Counted from the stretch's first letter, positions 9,129 through 17,217 are shown. The stretch: DNA of 64,000 nucleotides from Pseudomonas sp. Au-Pse12 (GCF_021341665.1 NZ_JAJTTH010000011.1:62001-126000); one strand, 5' to 3'. Notes: generated by a model not told the origin, from the letters alone. A program made the numbers and translations.

Positions 9129-9930
9129 GTGGGCGATCCTTGGGTTGTGCAGCGGCTGTGCGATAGGCGCCGGCGGCGGCCTGATGGGGGAAAAAGCGGA
9201 TGCCCTTGGCGGCCAGGCGCAGGGCCTGCCAGTAGATCGCCAGGCAGGTCTTGGCGGTCATCCAGGGAAAGTGCCGCAGGTACTGGTGCAGGCTGCGGCG
9301 ATCGAGGGCCTGGCGTTGCAGGTTGAGGGTGGCGTCGAACACCTTGAGCTCGCCCTGCCAGTCGGCCATGTGCACGCCCAGGCGCTCGGCCGGCGGGCTG
9401 AAGCTCATGCGGTATTCAAGGTCACGGGGCAAAAACGGCGATACGTGAAAGGCCTTGGCCACGGCGAAGTGCTGGTGTTCGGGAGTTGTGGCGGTGTCCG
9501 GGCGGGCCGGCAGCACGTAGTGATAGCGCTCGCGCCACGGGGTATTGGTGACTTCGCAGAGAATCGCCGCCAGTTGCCCGTCGGCCTCGAAGCAGTAGAA
9601 GAAGCTCACCGGATTGAACGCCAGCCCCCAACTGCGCACCTGGGTCAGCAGGCGTATTGCGCCGCTGGGTGCATGGCCGGTGGCCAGGGCCACTTGTTGG
9701 CGCACCGCGTCGATCAGGCGCATGCCCTGGCCGGTGAAGGCCGAGAGGTAATCGCTTTCACGAAAGGCGAATGGCGCATAGCGGCTTGACCCGGCCAGGG
9801 GCGACAGGCCCAGCACCGCGTCCTGCTCGTCCAGGTCCAGGTACAGCAGGCCGATCCGGTAGCGGAACGCGTGGGCCTTGGGGGCAAAGCGCCGATGGCT
9901 GATCCAGCCGCTGTACAGGGCGCTGTTCAC
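9115..9930 (-). CDS. DUF1365 family protein
   Basis: A 271-residue protein beginning MNSALYSGWISHRRFAPKAHAFRYRIG, the typical DUF1365 N-terminus, with conserved LNPVSFFYC-like core (FNPVSFFYCFEADG) and VSPFLPRDLEYR. The family has no proven activity but is almost always encoded between an FAD-dependent amine-oxidase-like gene and a Cfa-like methyltransferase, as here. The start overlaps the end of the FAD oxidoreductase gene by 4 bases and its end overlaps the methyltransferase gene, so the three proteins are made together and probably act on the same lipid substrate. Confidence 0.85.
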   Translation of the reverse strand: MNSALYSGWISHRRFAPKAHAFRYRIGLLYLDLDEQDAVLGLSPLAGSSRYAPFAFRESDYLSAFTGQGMRLIDAVRQQVALATGHAPSGAIRLLTQVRSWGLAFNPVSFFYCFEADGQLAAILCEVTNTPWRERYHYVLPARPDTATTPEHQHFAVAKAFHVSPFLPRDLEYRMSFSPPAERLGVHMADWQGELKVFDATLNLQRQALDRRSLHQYLRHFPWMTAKTCLAIYWQALRLAAKGIRFFPHQAAAGAYRTAAAQPKDRPHEIL

Positions 9931-11174
9931 AGTTGCTCTCCAAAGGCCTGGGCCACGCGCAACGCACTGACCACACCGTCCTCGTGAAAGCCGTTGGCCC
10001 AGTAGGCGCCGCAGTAGAAGCTGTGCTGGGCGCCTTGCAGTTCGCTCCAGCGGGCCTGGGCCGCCACCGCTTCGAGGCTGTATTGCGGATGGGCGTAAGT
10101 GAAGCGGGCAAGGATGTGCGTCGGGTCGATGGCGGCGGTCTGGTTGAGGCTGACGCAGAAGGTGGTGTCGCTCTTCAGGCCTTGCAGGATGTTCATGTCG
10201 TAGGTCACGGCGGCGGCTTTGTCGCCGCTGGCGTCCAGGCGGTAGTTCCAGCTGGCCCAGGCCAGGCGCCGACGGGGCAGCAGCCGGGTGTCGGTGTGCA
10301 GCACCACGTCGTTATCGGCGTAGGGCAGGGCCTGGAGAATCTCCCGTTCGGCCCGGCTGGGGCTGGCCAGCAGTTGCAGGGCCTGGTCGCTGTGACAGGC
10401 GAACACCACCTTGTCGAAGCGCTCGCTGCCGGCGGCGCTGTGGATCAGCACGCCGGAGTTGTCGCGCTCGACCCGCCGCACTGGGCAGTCGAGGCGGATG
10501 TGCTCGCGGAACGAGGCGGTCAGTGGCTCGATGTAGCGGCTTGAGCCGCCCTCGATCACGCACCACTGCGGGCGGTTGTTCACCGACAACAAGCCGTGGT
10601 TCTTGAAGAAGCGGACAAAGAACTGCAAGGGGAAACCGAGCATCTGCCCCCGTGACATCGACCAGATCGCCGAGCCCATGGGCACGATGTAGTGCTGGAT
10701 GAAACGCTCGCCGTAGCCCTGGCTTTCCAGGTAGTCGCCCAGGGTGGTGTCGGCGGCGATCCGCTGTTGCTGCAGATCCAGCAGCGAGGTTTTGTTGAAG
10801 CGCAGAATGTCCCGCAGCATGCCCCAGAACCCGGGTGAGAGCAGGTTGCGCCGCTGGGCGAACAGGCTGTTGAGGGTGTTGCCGTTGTACTCCAGGCCTG
10901 AGGCCGGATCGCACACCGAGAAGCTCATCTCGGTGGGTTTGAACGTGACCCCGAGCTGGCCCAGCAGGCGGATGAAGTTGGGGTAGGTCCAGTCGTTGAA
11001 GACGATGAAACCAGTATCCACCGCCTGGGTCTCGCCGTTGTGGCTGACCTCCACGGTGTGGGTGTGCCCGCCAATCCAGCTGCCGGCCTCGAAGACCCGG
11101 ATGTCATGACGGCGGTTGAGAACGTAGGCGCAGGTCAGGCCGGCGATGCCGCTACCGATGATGGCGATTTTCAC
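9927..11174 (-). CDS. FAD-dependent amine-oxidase-like oxidoreductase
   Basis: A flavoprotein of 415 residues. The dinucleotide-binding motif IAIIGSGIAGLTCAYVL at residues 3-19 is followed by an acidic residue ending beta-2 (VFEAGSWIGGHTHTVEV), then the family segment FNDWTYPNFIRLLGQLGV. The C-terminal FAD contact is YCGAYWANGFHEDGVVSALR. Homologues sit next to DUF1365/Cfa genes and have been described as cyclopropane or lipid-modifying oxidases without direct proof. It overlaps the SDR gene upstream by 4 bp and DUF1365 downstream by 4 bp. The substrate is probably an unsaturated or methylated acyl chain (inference from neighbours). Confidence 0.86.
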   Translation of the reverse strand: MKIAIIGSGIAGLTCAYVLNRRHDIRVFEAGSWIGGHTHTVEVSHNGETQAVDTGFIVFNDWTYPNFIRLLGQLGVTFKPTEMSFSVCDPASGLEYNGNTLNSLFAQRRNLLSPGFWGMLRDILRFNKTSLLDLQQQRIAADTTLGDYLESQGYGERFIQHYIVPMGSAIWSMSRGQMLGFPLQFFVRFFKNHGLLSVNNRPQWCVIEGGSSRYIEPLTASFREHIRLDCPVRRVERDNSGVLIHSAAGSERFDKVVFACHSDQALQLLASPSRAEREILQALPYADNDVVLHTDTRLLPRRRLAWASWNYRLDASGDKAAAVTYDMNILQGLKSDTTFCVSLNQTAAIDPTHILARFTYAHPQYSLEAVAAQARWSELQGAQHSFYCGAYWANGFHEDGVVSALRVAQAFGEQL

Positions 11175-11941
11175 GATGCATTCCCCGTGCGGGCCAGGCG
11201 TTTGGCGATGGCCAGTTGCAGGCGGCCGGGCAGCCAGGACAGCAGCTTGAGGCCGAAGATGAACGGGGCGGGGAAAGCGATCTCCAGATCCCGGTGTGAC
11301 AGACGCTTGTGGATATGCCGGGCGGCCTTGGCGGCGGACCAGCTCATGGGCATGGCAAAGTCGTTGCGCGCGGTCAGCGGGGTATCGACGAACCCCGGGC
11401 TGACCACGGTGACGTCGATACCTTCGGCGGCCAGGTCGATGCGCAAGGATTGCAGCAGGTAGCGCAGGGCTGCCTTGGAGGCCCCGTAGGCACCGGCCCG
11501 GGGCAGCGGGAGGTAGGTCACGGAGCTGGCCACGCCCACCAGATAGGGGCGCTGGCCGGCGCGCAACAGGGGCAGCGCGGCTTCGATGCAGTAGCTGGCG
11601 GACAGCAGGTTGCTGCTCAGCACGCGCTGGATCAGCGCCGCCTCGAACGCCTGCACGTCGATGTATTCACAGGTCCCGGCATTGACAATCACCGTGTCCA
11701 GGGCGCCCCAGGCCTGGGCGATGCGCTTGCCGATCTCGCGCACCTGCAGGGCGTCGGTAAGGTCGCCGGGCACCACCAGCACTCGGCCCGGATAACGCTG
11801 GGCCAGGGCCTCCAGGGGCTCGCGTGAACGCGCACTGACGGCTACTTGGGCGCCGACCTTGAGCAGCTCTTCGGCGAGTGCCGCGCCGATGCCGCTGCTG
11901 GCACCGGTGAGCCAGATCCGCCGTGGCATTGCCGGGTTCAT
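11171..11941 (-). CDS. Short-chain dehydrogenase/reductase
   Basis: Classical SDR of 256 residues. The NAD(P)-binding TGASSGIGAALAEEL lies at residues 13-27, an NAG motif in VIVNAGT, and the catalytic Ser and YxxxK in GVASSVTYLPLPRAGAYGASKAAL. The C-terminus has a hydrophobic/basic tail (LSWLPGRLQLAIAKRL) that may bind membranes. Substrate unknown; as part of the lipid-modifying light-stress operon it may reduce or oxidise a lipid carbonyl. It overlaps the FAD oxidoreductase downstream and the NTF2-like gene upstream, each by 4 bases. An alternative start is the ATG four codons in. Confidence 0.87.
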   Translation of the reverse strand: MNPAMPRRIWLTGASSGIGAALAEELLKVGAQVAVSARSREPLEALAQRYPGRVLVVPGDLTDALQVREIGKRIAQAWGALDTVIVNAGTCEYIDVQAFEAALIQRVLSSNLLSASYCIEAALPLLRAGQRPYLVGVASSVTYLPLPRAGAYGASKAALRYLLQSLRIDLAAEGIDVTVVSPGFVDTPLTARNDFAMPMSWSAAKAARHIHKRLSHRDLEIAFPAPFIFGLKLLSWLPGRLQLAIAKRLARTGNAS

Positions 11942-12363
11942 CCGAGCCTCCTTTTCAACCAGGCGATCACCGTGCCGAGTACCGGCAGGTGTTCATAGAG
12001 CAGCGCCCCCGCGTCGAAGTAATCGCGGTGGCGATAGACCTTGCCGTCGCGCCAGTGCAGGTGCGAGCAGCCGGCGACCCGGATCAACTGGCCACCGCGC
12101 AGGCGCGGGTGGCGGTAGCTCATGGTCCAGCGCAGGTAGCCCTGGCCTTCGCCGCAGGTGTCGATGCCGTGGAAGTCGAAGCGCAGCTCGCGGACATGGG
12201 CGTACAGCTCGGCGAAGTAGTGCCGCAGGCGCGGCAGCCCGTGGATATCGTGCAGCGGGTCGCTGAACTGGATGTCCTCGCTGTAGAGCTGGTCCAGGCG
12301 CTGCAGGTTGTGTTTGTCGAGGCGGGCGAAGTCCCGGGCGAAGCGATCGAGGAAGTCACTCAT
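11938..12363 (-). CDS. NTF2-like (SnoaL-fold) protein
   Basis: A 141-residue protein starting MSDFLDRFARDFARLDKHNL. The pattern YSEDIQFSDPLHDIHG near residue 27, GHIDTCGEGQGYLRWTM-like strand and the terminal YRHRDYFDAG strand match the NTF2-like superfamily of small cone-shaped ligand-binding or isomerase proteins. ATG at 12363 was chosen because it overlaps the photolyase gene end by 8 bases; upstream sequence in this frame lies inside the photolyase gene. Position in the light-stress operon suggests a role in handling a small oxidised lipid or its ligand, but there is no direct evidence. Confidence 0.8.
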   Translation of the reverse strand: MSDFLDRFARDFARLDKHNLQRLDQLYSEDIQFSDPLHDIHGLPRLRHYFAELYAHVRELRFDFHGIDTCGEGQGYLRWTMSYRHPRLRGGQLIRVAGCSHLHWRDGKVYRHRDYFDAGALLYEHLPVLGTVIAWLKRRLG

Positions 12364-13801
12364 GGGTACCTCCCGCATCCAGACGCGAAGGCAGGGCCTT
12401 GAAGGCTGCCAGGGCTCGATCCCGGGACATCGACAGGTTGACCATGGGTGCCGGGTAGTCGGCAATCGCGAACAGGCCGCCCATGGCGCCAGGGTTGTGG
12501 ATATCTTTTTTGTTCAAGCCCGCCAGCTGCGGCAGCCAGTGCTTGATGAAGCGCCCTTCGGCGTCGAAGCGTTCTGACTGGCTGACCGGGTTGAAGATGC
12601 GGAAGTACGGCGCGGCGTCGGTGCCGGTGGAGGAGCTCCACTGCCAGCCGCCATTGTTCGCCGCCAGGTCGCCGTCGATCAGGTGGCGCATGAAGAAACG
12701 CTCGCCTTCGCGCCAGTCGATCAGCAGGTTCTTGGTCAGGAACATCGCCACCACCATTCGCAGGCGGTTGTGCATCCAGCCGGTCTCCAGCAGCTGGTGC
12801 ATGGCGGCGTCGATGATTGGCAGGCCGGTGCGGCCTTCTTGCCAGGCCGCCAGGTCTTCGGGGGCGTCGCGCCAGGCCACGGCTTCGGTTTCCGGGCGAA
12901 AGGCCCGGTGCCGGGAAACCCGCGGGTAACCCACCAGGATGTGTTTGTAGAACTCGCGCCACAGCAGTTCGTTGATCCAGGTGACGGCGCCGGGGTTGCC
13001 GCTCTCGAACTCTCCCTGGTTGCAGCGCAAGGCCGCGTGCAGGCACTGGCGGGGCGAGATCACTCCCGCGGCGAGGTAGGGCGAAAGCTGGCTGGTGCCG
13101 GGCTTGGCTGGGAAGTCGCGTTCGCTCTGGTAGTAGTGGATCTGCTCGTCGGTGAACTGTTCCAGGCGGCCCAGGGCTTCGTCTTCACCGGCCGGCCAGA
13201 GGTCGCGCATGGCCTGGCTGGGGCGCGCAAACCCGTCGATATGGCGTGGCACGGGATCGGCCTGGATCGACAGTGGCTGTTGCGCCTTGGGTGGGGTGAC
13301 CAGGGCGGGGAGTGCACTGTGCAGGCGGCTGTAGCAGACCTTGCGGAACTGGCTGAAGACCTGGAAGTAGCCGCCGCTCTTGGTCAGTACGCTGCCAGGC
13401 TGGAACAGCAGTTGGTCGAGGTAACCCTGGACGCTGATATCGGCCTCTTCCAGGACGTGGGTCACCGCGGCATCGCGGCGGCTTTCGTGGATGCCGTACT
13501 CCTGGTTGAAGTGCAGCATGCGTACCTGCAGTTGCCGGCACAGTTCCAGCAGGACCTGGGGCGCCTGGTCCCAGGTGGCGGCGCTGCGGATCAGCAGCGG
13601 AATGTTCAGCTGGCCCAGGGCGCTGCCCAGGGACTGCAGGTTGCGCAGCCAGAAGTCGACCTTGCACGGCGCGTCGTCGTGGGCCAGCCACTGTTCCGGG
13701 CTCAGCAGGTACACCGCCACGGTCGGGCCACGCTGGGCGGCGGCGCAGAGGGCGGTGTTGTCATGTAGGCGCAGGTCGCTGCGCAGCCAGATCAATTGCA
13801 T
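12356..13801 (-). CDS. phrB: Deoxyribodipyrimidine photolyase
   Basis: Repairs UV-induced cyclobutane pyrimidine dimers with blue light, using FADH- and an antenna chromophore. The N-terminal antenna domain starts MQLIWLRSDLRLHDNTAL. The C-terminal FAD domain shows WINELLWREFYKHI, the HNRLRMVVAMFLTKNLLIDWR segment and the dimer-binding DLAANNGGWQWSSSTGTDAAPYFR, all hallmarks of class I CPD photolyases. The length of 481 residues is normal. ATG at 13801 begins at the conserved N-terminus. It is 13 bp downstream of the MerR regulator gene, and the pairing of photolyase with a MerR/LitR-type regulator is common in Pseudomonas. Confidence 0.95.
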   Translation of the reverse strand: MQLIWLRSDLRLHDNTALCAAAQRGPTVAVYLLSPEQWLAHDDAPCKVDFWLRNLQSLGSALGQLNIPLLIRSAATWDQAPQVLLELCRQLQVRMLHFNQEYGIHESRRDAAVTHVLEEADISVQGYLDQLLFQPGSVLTKSGGYFQVFSQFRKVCYSRLHSALPALVTPPKAQQPLSIQADPVPRHIDGFARPSQAMRDLWPAGEDEALGRLEQFTDEQIHYYQSERDFPAKPGTSQLSPYLAAGVISPRQCLHAALRCNQGEFESGNPGAVTWINELLWREFYKHILVGYPRVSRHRAFRPETEAVAWRDAPEDLAAWQEGRTGLPIIDAAMHQLLETGWMHNRLRMVVAMFLTKNLLIDWREGERFFMRHLIDGDLAANNGGWQWSSSTGTDAAPYFRIFNPVSQSERFDAEGRFIKHWLPQLAGLNKKDIHNPGAMGGLFAIADYPAPMVNLSMSRDRALAAFKALPSRLDAGGTHE

Positions 13802-13814
13802 GCTGATTCCCGGT

Positions 13815-14750
13815 TCAGAAGAGTCCTCGCTCAAGCAGCGCCTGGCAGGCCGAGATCGGGTCTTGGGCCAGGTGCAGATCAGCGATTTCAGAGAGACATA
13901 CGGACCACTCGGCGGGGTGGATGCACACCGCGGGTCCGGCGATGAATTTTTTGCAGGCGATGCCATTGAGCAACCGGGGCAACTGCGCAAGGTTGAGGGC
14001 CTTGCTGGCATACAGCAGCAGCCCCCGCGCCTGCAGCCGTTCGACCGCCAGTGCCAGTTCGGCGCCGGGCAGAGGCCAGTCGAAGACTTCCACCGGGCAG
14101 TCGGCGCTGCTGGCCAGCCAGGCGGTCAGCCACAGGGCGGGTTCCAGCGGCAGGTCCGACTGGTTGACCAGCAGCAGCGGGGCTTCTTGCAGTTGGCGGT
14201 TGTTGTGATAGATCCGCGCACCGAGCTTGCTGCGCAACCAGGAGTAGAAAAACACCTGTTCCATCTGGCTGCCGAACTGCCCTTGCCAGCGCTGCTCCAG
14301 TTCCGCCAGCAAAGGCATCAGCAGGTGCTCGCACAAGGTGCGGGGCGGGTACAGGGCCATGGCCTGGTTGAAGGTGTCGTCGACCTTGCGTTCGGCCAAT
14401 TGGCTGATGGCCAGGCTCAGGGCCTGGCGCAGGCGCTGCCAGTCATTCTCGGCTGGTGGGCTGGCGCTCGGGGTGCTGTCCAGCAGGTGTTTGACCTGGC
14501 TGACCGCGACCCCGCGATTGAGCCAGGTGAGGATGGTCAGGATCTCTTGCACCTGTTCCTGGGAGTACAGGCGATGGCCCTTGGGGGTTCGCAGCGGCAC
14601 GATCAGACCGTAGCGGCGTTCCCAGGCCCGCAGGGTCACGGCGTTGACCCCGGTCTGGCGCGCCACTTCACGAATCGGCAGCCAGCCTTCGTCCAGGGCG
14701 CGCCGGTAGTGGGTGCTGTTGTCTTCGGCCTCTTGGGCGAGTGGTTTCAT
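13815..14750 (-). CDS. MerR-family regulator, class II LitR-like (no cobalamin motif)
   Basis: A 311-residue regulator. The winged-helix MerR domain occupies about residues 22-90 (WLPIREVARQTGVNAVTLRAWERRYGL, then TPKGHRLYSQEQVQ). The C-terminal 200 residues resemble the helical plus Rossmann-like part of CarH/LitR photoreceptors, but I see no DxHxxG cobalamin-binding motif, which fits the class II LitR proteins described in Pseudomonas putida as light-response regulators. It sits directly before photolyase and directly after the RudS-like gene. TGTACA pairs at 15727-15800 and 17044-17076 are plausible operators. Expected role: repressor of this block in the dark (inference). Confidence 0.85.
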   Translation of the reverse strand: MKPLAQEAEDNSTHYRRALDEGWLPIREVARQTGVNAVTLRAWERRYGLIVPLRTPKGHRLYSQEQVQEILTILTWLNRGVAVSQVKHLLDSTPSASPPAENDWQRLRQALSLAISQLAERKVDDTFNQAMALYPPRTLCEHLLMPLLAELEQRWQGQFGSQMEQVFFYSWLRSKLGARIYHNNRQLQEAPLLLVNQSDLPLEPALWLTAWLASSADCPVEVFDWPLPGAELALAVERLQARGLLLYASKALNLAQLPRLLNGIACKKFIAGPAVCIHPAEWSVCLSEIADLHLAQDPISACQALLERGLF

Positions 14751-14753
14751 GGC

Positions 14754-15704
14754 CTAGATCGCGTTGCGCAGGCTGAGGTTTTCCGGGTGCGGCTGCAGGT
14801 ACAGCTGTTGGGCGATGTAGGGATCGGGGTGTTGGCGGAAGTGGTGCTTGAGCAGGGTCAGGGGCACCACCAGCGGCACGATGCCGTGGCGATACTGGCC
14901 GATCACGTGCAGCACTTCCTGTTTGTCCTCGCGGCTGATGGCTTGCTTGAGGTAGCCGCTCAGGTGCTGCAGCACGTTGCTGTGGGTGCCGCGGGTGGCG
15001 CATTGGCTGAGTGCGGCCATCAACTCGCTGAAGTAGCGTGGGCCGATCAGGTTCGGATCGCCCTTGCCCATGCTGCCCAGCAGATTGCCCAGGGTCTTGT
15101 ATTGCACCGGGTGGTGGGCCATCAGCAGGTATTTGCAGCGCGAGTGGAAGTCGGTGAGGGCCCGGCGGGTCAGGCCCTGCTTGAGCAGTGCCTGCCAGTC
15201 GCGATAGACGTAGACCCGGGTCAGGAAGTTTTCCCGCAGCACCGGGTCGTTCAGGCGTCCGGCTTCTTCCACCGGCAGGTCGGGGTGTTTCTGGCAAAAC
15301 GCTTGGGCGTAGAGGCCGCGTCCGCCGTTGCGGTGGGGAATGCCGTTGGCCTGGTACACCTTGACCCGCTCCAGCCCGCAGGATGGCGAGTTCTGCATGA
15401 AGATGTAGCCGCAGAGGTCGCCCACTTGGGCCGCCATGCGCTCGCCATATTCCACCAGGGGCTGGGTCACATCCAGGGCGGCATCCACCGTGCCTACGGC
15501 CCGAGGTTGCTCGGGGTCGCCCACCAGCCGGATCGGCTCGCGGGGGGTGCCCATGCCAATGGCGACTTCCGGGCACAGGGGCACGAAATCGAAGTGTTCA
15601 GTGAGTACTCGGCTGCACAGGCGGGATTCTTTGTGCCCGCCGTTGTAGCGGACTTCTACGCCCATCAGGCAGGCGCTGATGGCAATTTTCGGCTTGGCGG
15701 ACAT
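14754..15704 (-). CDS. rudS: TudS-DUF1722 protein, RudS-like tRNA 4-thiouridine desulfidase
   Basis: A 316-residue fusion of an N-terminal DUF523/TudS-like desulfidase domain (about 1-160) and a C-terminal DUF1722 domain (about 190-310). The three cysteines expected to hold the catalytic [4Fe-4S] cluster are present: Cys12 in SACLMG, Cys44 in PLCPEV and Cys109 in NSPSCG. TudS-DUF1722 proteins named RudS have been reported to remove sulfur from 4-thiouridine in tRNA. Since s4U is the near-UV-absorbing base of tRNA, its place at the head of a photolyase/MerR operon makes biological sense. ATG at 15704 follows a good GGAGG. It ends 4 bp before the merR gene. Confidence 0.84.
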   Translation of the reverse strand: MSAKPKIAISACLMGVEVRYNGGHKESRLCSRVLTEHFDFVPLCPEVAIGMGTPREPIRLVGDPEQPRAVGTVDAALDVTQPLVEYGERMAAQVGDLCGYIFMQNSPSCGLERVKVYQANGIPHRNGGRGLYAQAFCQKHPDLPVEEAGRLNDPVLRENFLTRVYVYRDWQALLKQGLTRRALTDFHSRCKYLLMAHHPVQYKTLGNLLGSMGKGDPNLIGPRYFSELMAALSQCATRGTHSNVLQHLSGYLKQAISREDKQEVLHVIGQYRHGIVPLVVPLTLLKHHFRQHPDPYIAQQLYLQPHPENLSLRNAI

Positions 15705-15723
15705 GGGGCAACCTCCGGGACTT

Positions 15724-15803
15724 ACCTGTACAAAAAACTAATACTGTACAACTTTCATTCATCATAGAATTAAAGTTGTACAAGTCAATTTTTTTGTACA
15801 GGT
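15724..15803. promoter_or_regulatory. Two inverted TGTACA-pair operators upstream of the rudS-merR-phrB operon
   Basis: The hexamer TGTACA occurs four times, at 15727-15732, 15745-15750, 15777-15782 and 15795-15800: two pairs, each with an 18-bp period. The 32-bp blocks 15724-15755 and 15772-15803 are inverted copies of each other (26 of 32 matching). On the minus strand a promoter-like TTGACT, 16-bp spacer, TATGAT overlaps one half-site, which would suit repression by the MerR-family protein encoded in the operon. Binding is inferred, not known. Confidence 0.6.
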
Positions 15804-15824
15804 ATGGCCTCGCAGGTGGGCGGG

Positions 15825-16040
15825 TCACTGCCAGCCCATGCGCCACTCGCTGTCGTTTTGCAGGGTTTGCCAGCCCAGGCGCTGGCTGCGTCGAGTGAGT
15901 ACAGCCTGAAGTTCGATTTCCAGTACCGTGCCTTCCTCATCGCGGAAAAGCTCGGTGACCAGGAAGTGTTTCTCACGTTGTTGCGGTTGGGCTGCTGTCC
16001 ACTTCGACAGCAGCAGTTTGCGCGGATTGAGGCGATTCAC
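15825..16040 (-). CDS. Small Trp-rich protein (TIGR02450 family)
   Basis: A 71-residue protein from the GTG at 16040: VNRLNPRKLLLSKWTA (first residue read as Met) and then KHFLVTELFRDEEGTVLEIELQAVLTRRSQRLGW, ending WRMGWQ. The NPRKLLLSKWTA opening and KHFLV core are the hallmark of the TIGR02450 Trp-rich family, whose function is unknown. The GTG overlaps the renalase stop codon (GTGA), so it is translated with renalase. It was not read in the other frames here, which give low-complexity proteins. Confidence 0.82.
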   Translation of the reverse strand: MNRLNPRKLLLSKWTAAQPQQREKHFLVTELFRDEEGTVLEIELQAVLTRRSQRLGWQTLQNDSEWRMGWQ

Positions 16041-17023
16041 TGCAGGTTCTCGTGGAGCCGGCGGGCGGCCTCCTGGCCACTTAGCCAAGCGCCTTCAACG
16101 CGGCCGGACAGGCACCAGTCACCACATACGTACAGGCCCAGGTCGGCGTCGGCCAGGGCGCCCCATTCATGGCTGGTGGCCGGGCGGGCGTAGAGCCAGC
16201 GATGCGCCAGGCTGAAGGTTGGGGCGGGCATGACGCTGTGCAGCAGCTCGGCGAAGGCCCCGTGCAGTTGCTCGGTCACGGCTTCTTTCGAGAGGTCGAT
16301 ATGCTGTCGGCTCCAGGCGCTGGTGGCATGCAGGATCCAGGTGTCGAGGTGGCTGTCGCGTCCGGGCTTGCTGCGGTTGCGGGCCAACCAATCCAGCGGG
16401 CTGTCCTGCACGAAGCAGCCTTCCATCGGCGTTTCCAGGGGGGTGTCGAACGCCAGGGCGACGGCCCAGGTCGGGTCCATTTTCACCCCGGCGGCGACTC
16501 CCGCGAGCTTCGGCGCGGCGGCCAGCAAAGCGGTGGCTTGCGGTGCCGGGGTGGCAATCACCACATGGCTGAAGGGGCCGTGGGTAAAGCCTTCGGCATC
16601 TTGCAGATGCCAGTGCTGCTCGCCACGAAAGACTTCGGTGATACGGCAGGCGAAGTGTGCTTCGAGGTTGCCGATCAGGGCGCGGGTGATGGCGCTCATG
16701 CGTGGGGTGCCGACCCAGCGGGTCTGCTCGTCCGGCGAGGGGCTGAGTTGCCCGCCGTGGGAGTTGTAGAGTTGTGGGGTCCATTCGGCGACCCAGCCCT
16801 TGGCTTGCCAGCGCTGGACTTCGGTGACGAAACGACGATCGCGGGCGGTAAAATACTGGGCCCCCAGGTCCAGGCTGCCAGCATCGCTGCGTTTGCTCGA
16901 CATGCGCCCGCCGCTGCCGCGGCTTTTGTCGAAGAGGTGGACGATATGCCCGGCATCTCGTAACGCCTGGGCGGCGGAGAGTCCGGCAATGCCGGCACCA
17001 ATGATTGCGATGGGTACTGTCAT
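16037..17023 (-). CDS. Renalase-type FAD-dependent NAD(P)H-isomer oxidase
   Basis: A 328-residue flavoprotein very like the characterised Pseudomonas renalase: VPIAIIGAGIAGLSAAQALRDAGH, FDKSRGSGGRMSSKRSDAG and LGAQYFTARDRRF at the N-terminus, and YVCGDWCLSGRVEGAWLSGQEAA as the C-terminal FAD contact. Bacterial renalases oxidise the metabolically dead 2- and 6-dihydro isomers of NAD(P)H back to NAD(P)+. ATG at 17023 has a GAGG 9 bases upstream. It is co-transcribed with the Trp-rich gene and has its own TGTACA pair upstream, linking NAD(P)H repair to the light/oxidative block. The renalase assignment is from remembered sequence similarity. Confidence 0.88.
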   Translation of the reverse strand: MTVPIAIIGAGIAGLSAAQALRDAGHIVHLFDKSRGSGGRMSSKRSDAGSLDLGAQYFTARDRRFVTEVQRWQAKGWVAEWTPQLYNSHGGQLSPSPDEQTRWVGTPRMSAITRALIGNLEAHFACRITEVFRGEQHWHLQDAEGFTHGPFSHVVIATPAPQATALLAAAPKLAGVAAGVKMDPTWAVALAFDTPLETPMEGCFVQDSPLDWLARNRSKPGRDSHLDTWILHATSAWSRQHIDLSKEAVTEQLHGAFAELLHSVMPAPTFSLAHRWLYARPATSHEWGALADADLGLYVCGDWCLSGRVEGAWLSGQEAARRLHENLQ

Positions 17024-17043
17024 AGGGGCCTCGTTTACCTTTC

Positions 17044-17076
17044 TGTACAGATTACGCCGCTGCCAAAACCTGTACA
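17044..17076. promoter_or_regulatory. TGTACA pair upstream of the renalase gene
   Basis: TGTACA occurs at 17044-17049 and 17071-17076, just upstream of the renalase ATG at 17023. The 27-bp period differs from the 18-bp period upstream of the rudS operon by 9 bp, but the hexamer and the AT-rich flank (AATATTGTTTTTTGG) are similar. Likely another site for the MerR/LitR-type regulator; weaker evidence than the 15724-15803 array. Confidence 0.45.
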
Positions 17077-17217
17077 ATATTGTTTTTTGGTATAGCTTTC
17101 GGCGTCATCGGTTGTTCAGGTTGTCTATCGTTAAAACACAGCCTGTCCGATTGAAAAGATCCCTGCTTATAAAAATAGACTAGTGATTCGGGTAAAACGC
17201 CACGCGAGGAAGATGTC

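Noticed and set aside
13491..15767. 758-codon plus-strand open frame
   Set aside because: Antisense to photolyase, MerR and RudS genes, all with clear motifs.
15804..16193. Plus-strand open frame starting right after the TGTACA array
   Set aside because: Lies opposite the Trp-rich gene and renalase end; no ribosome-binding site and a random-looking product.
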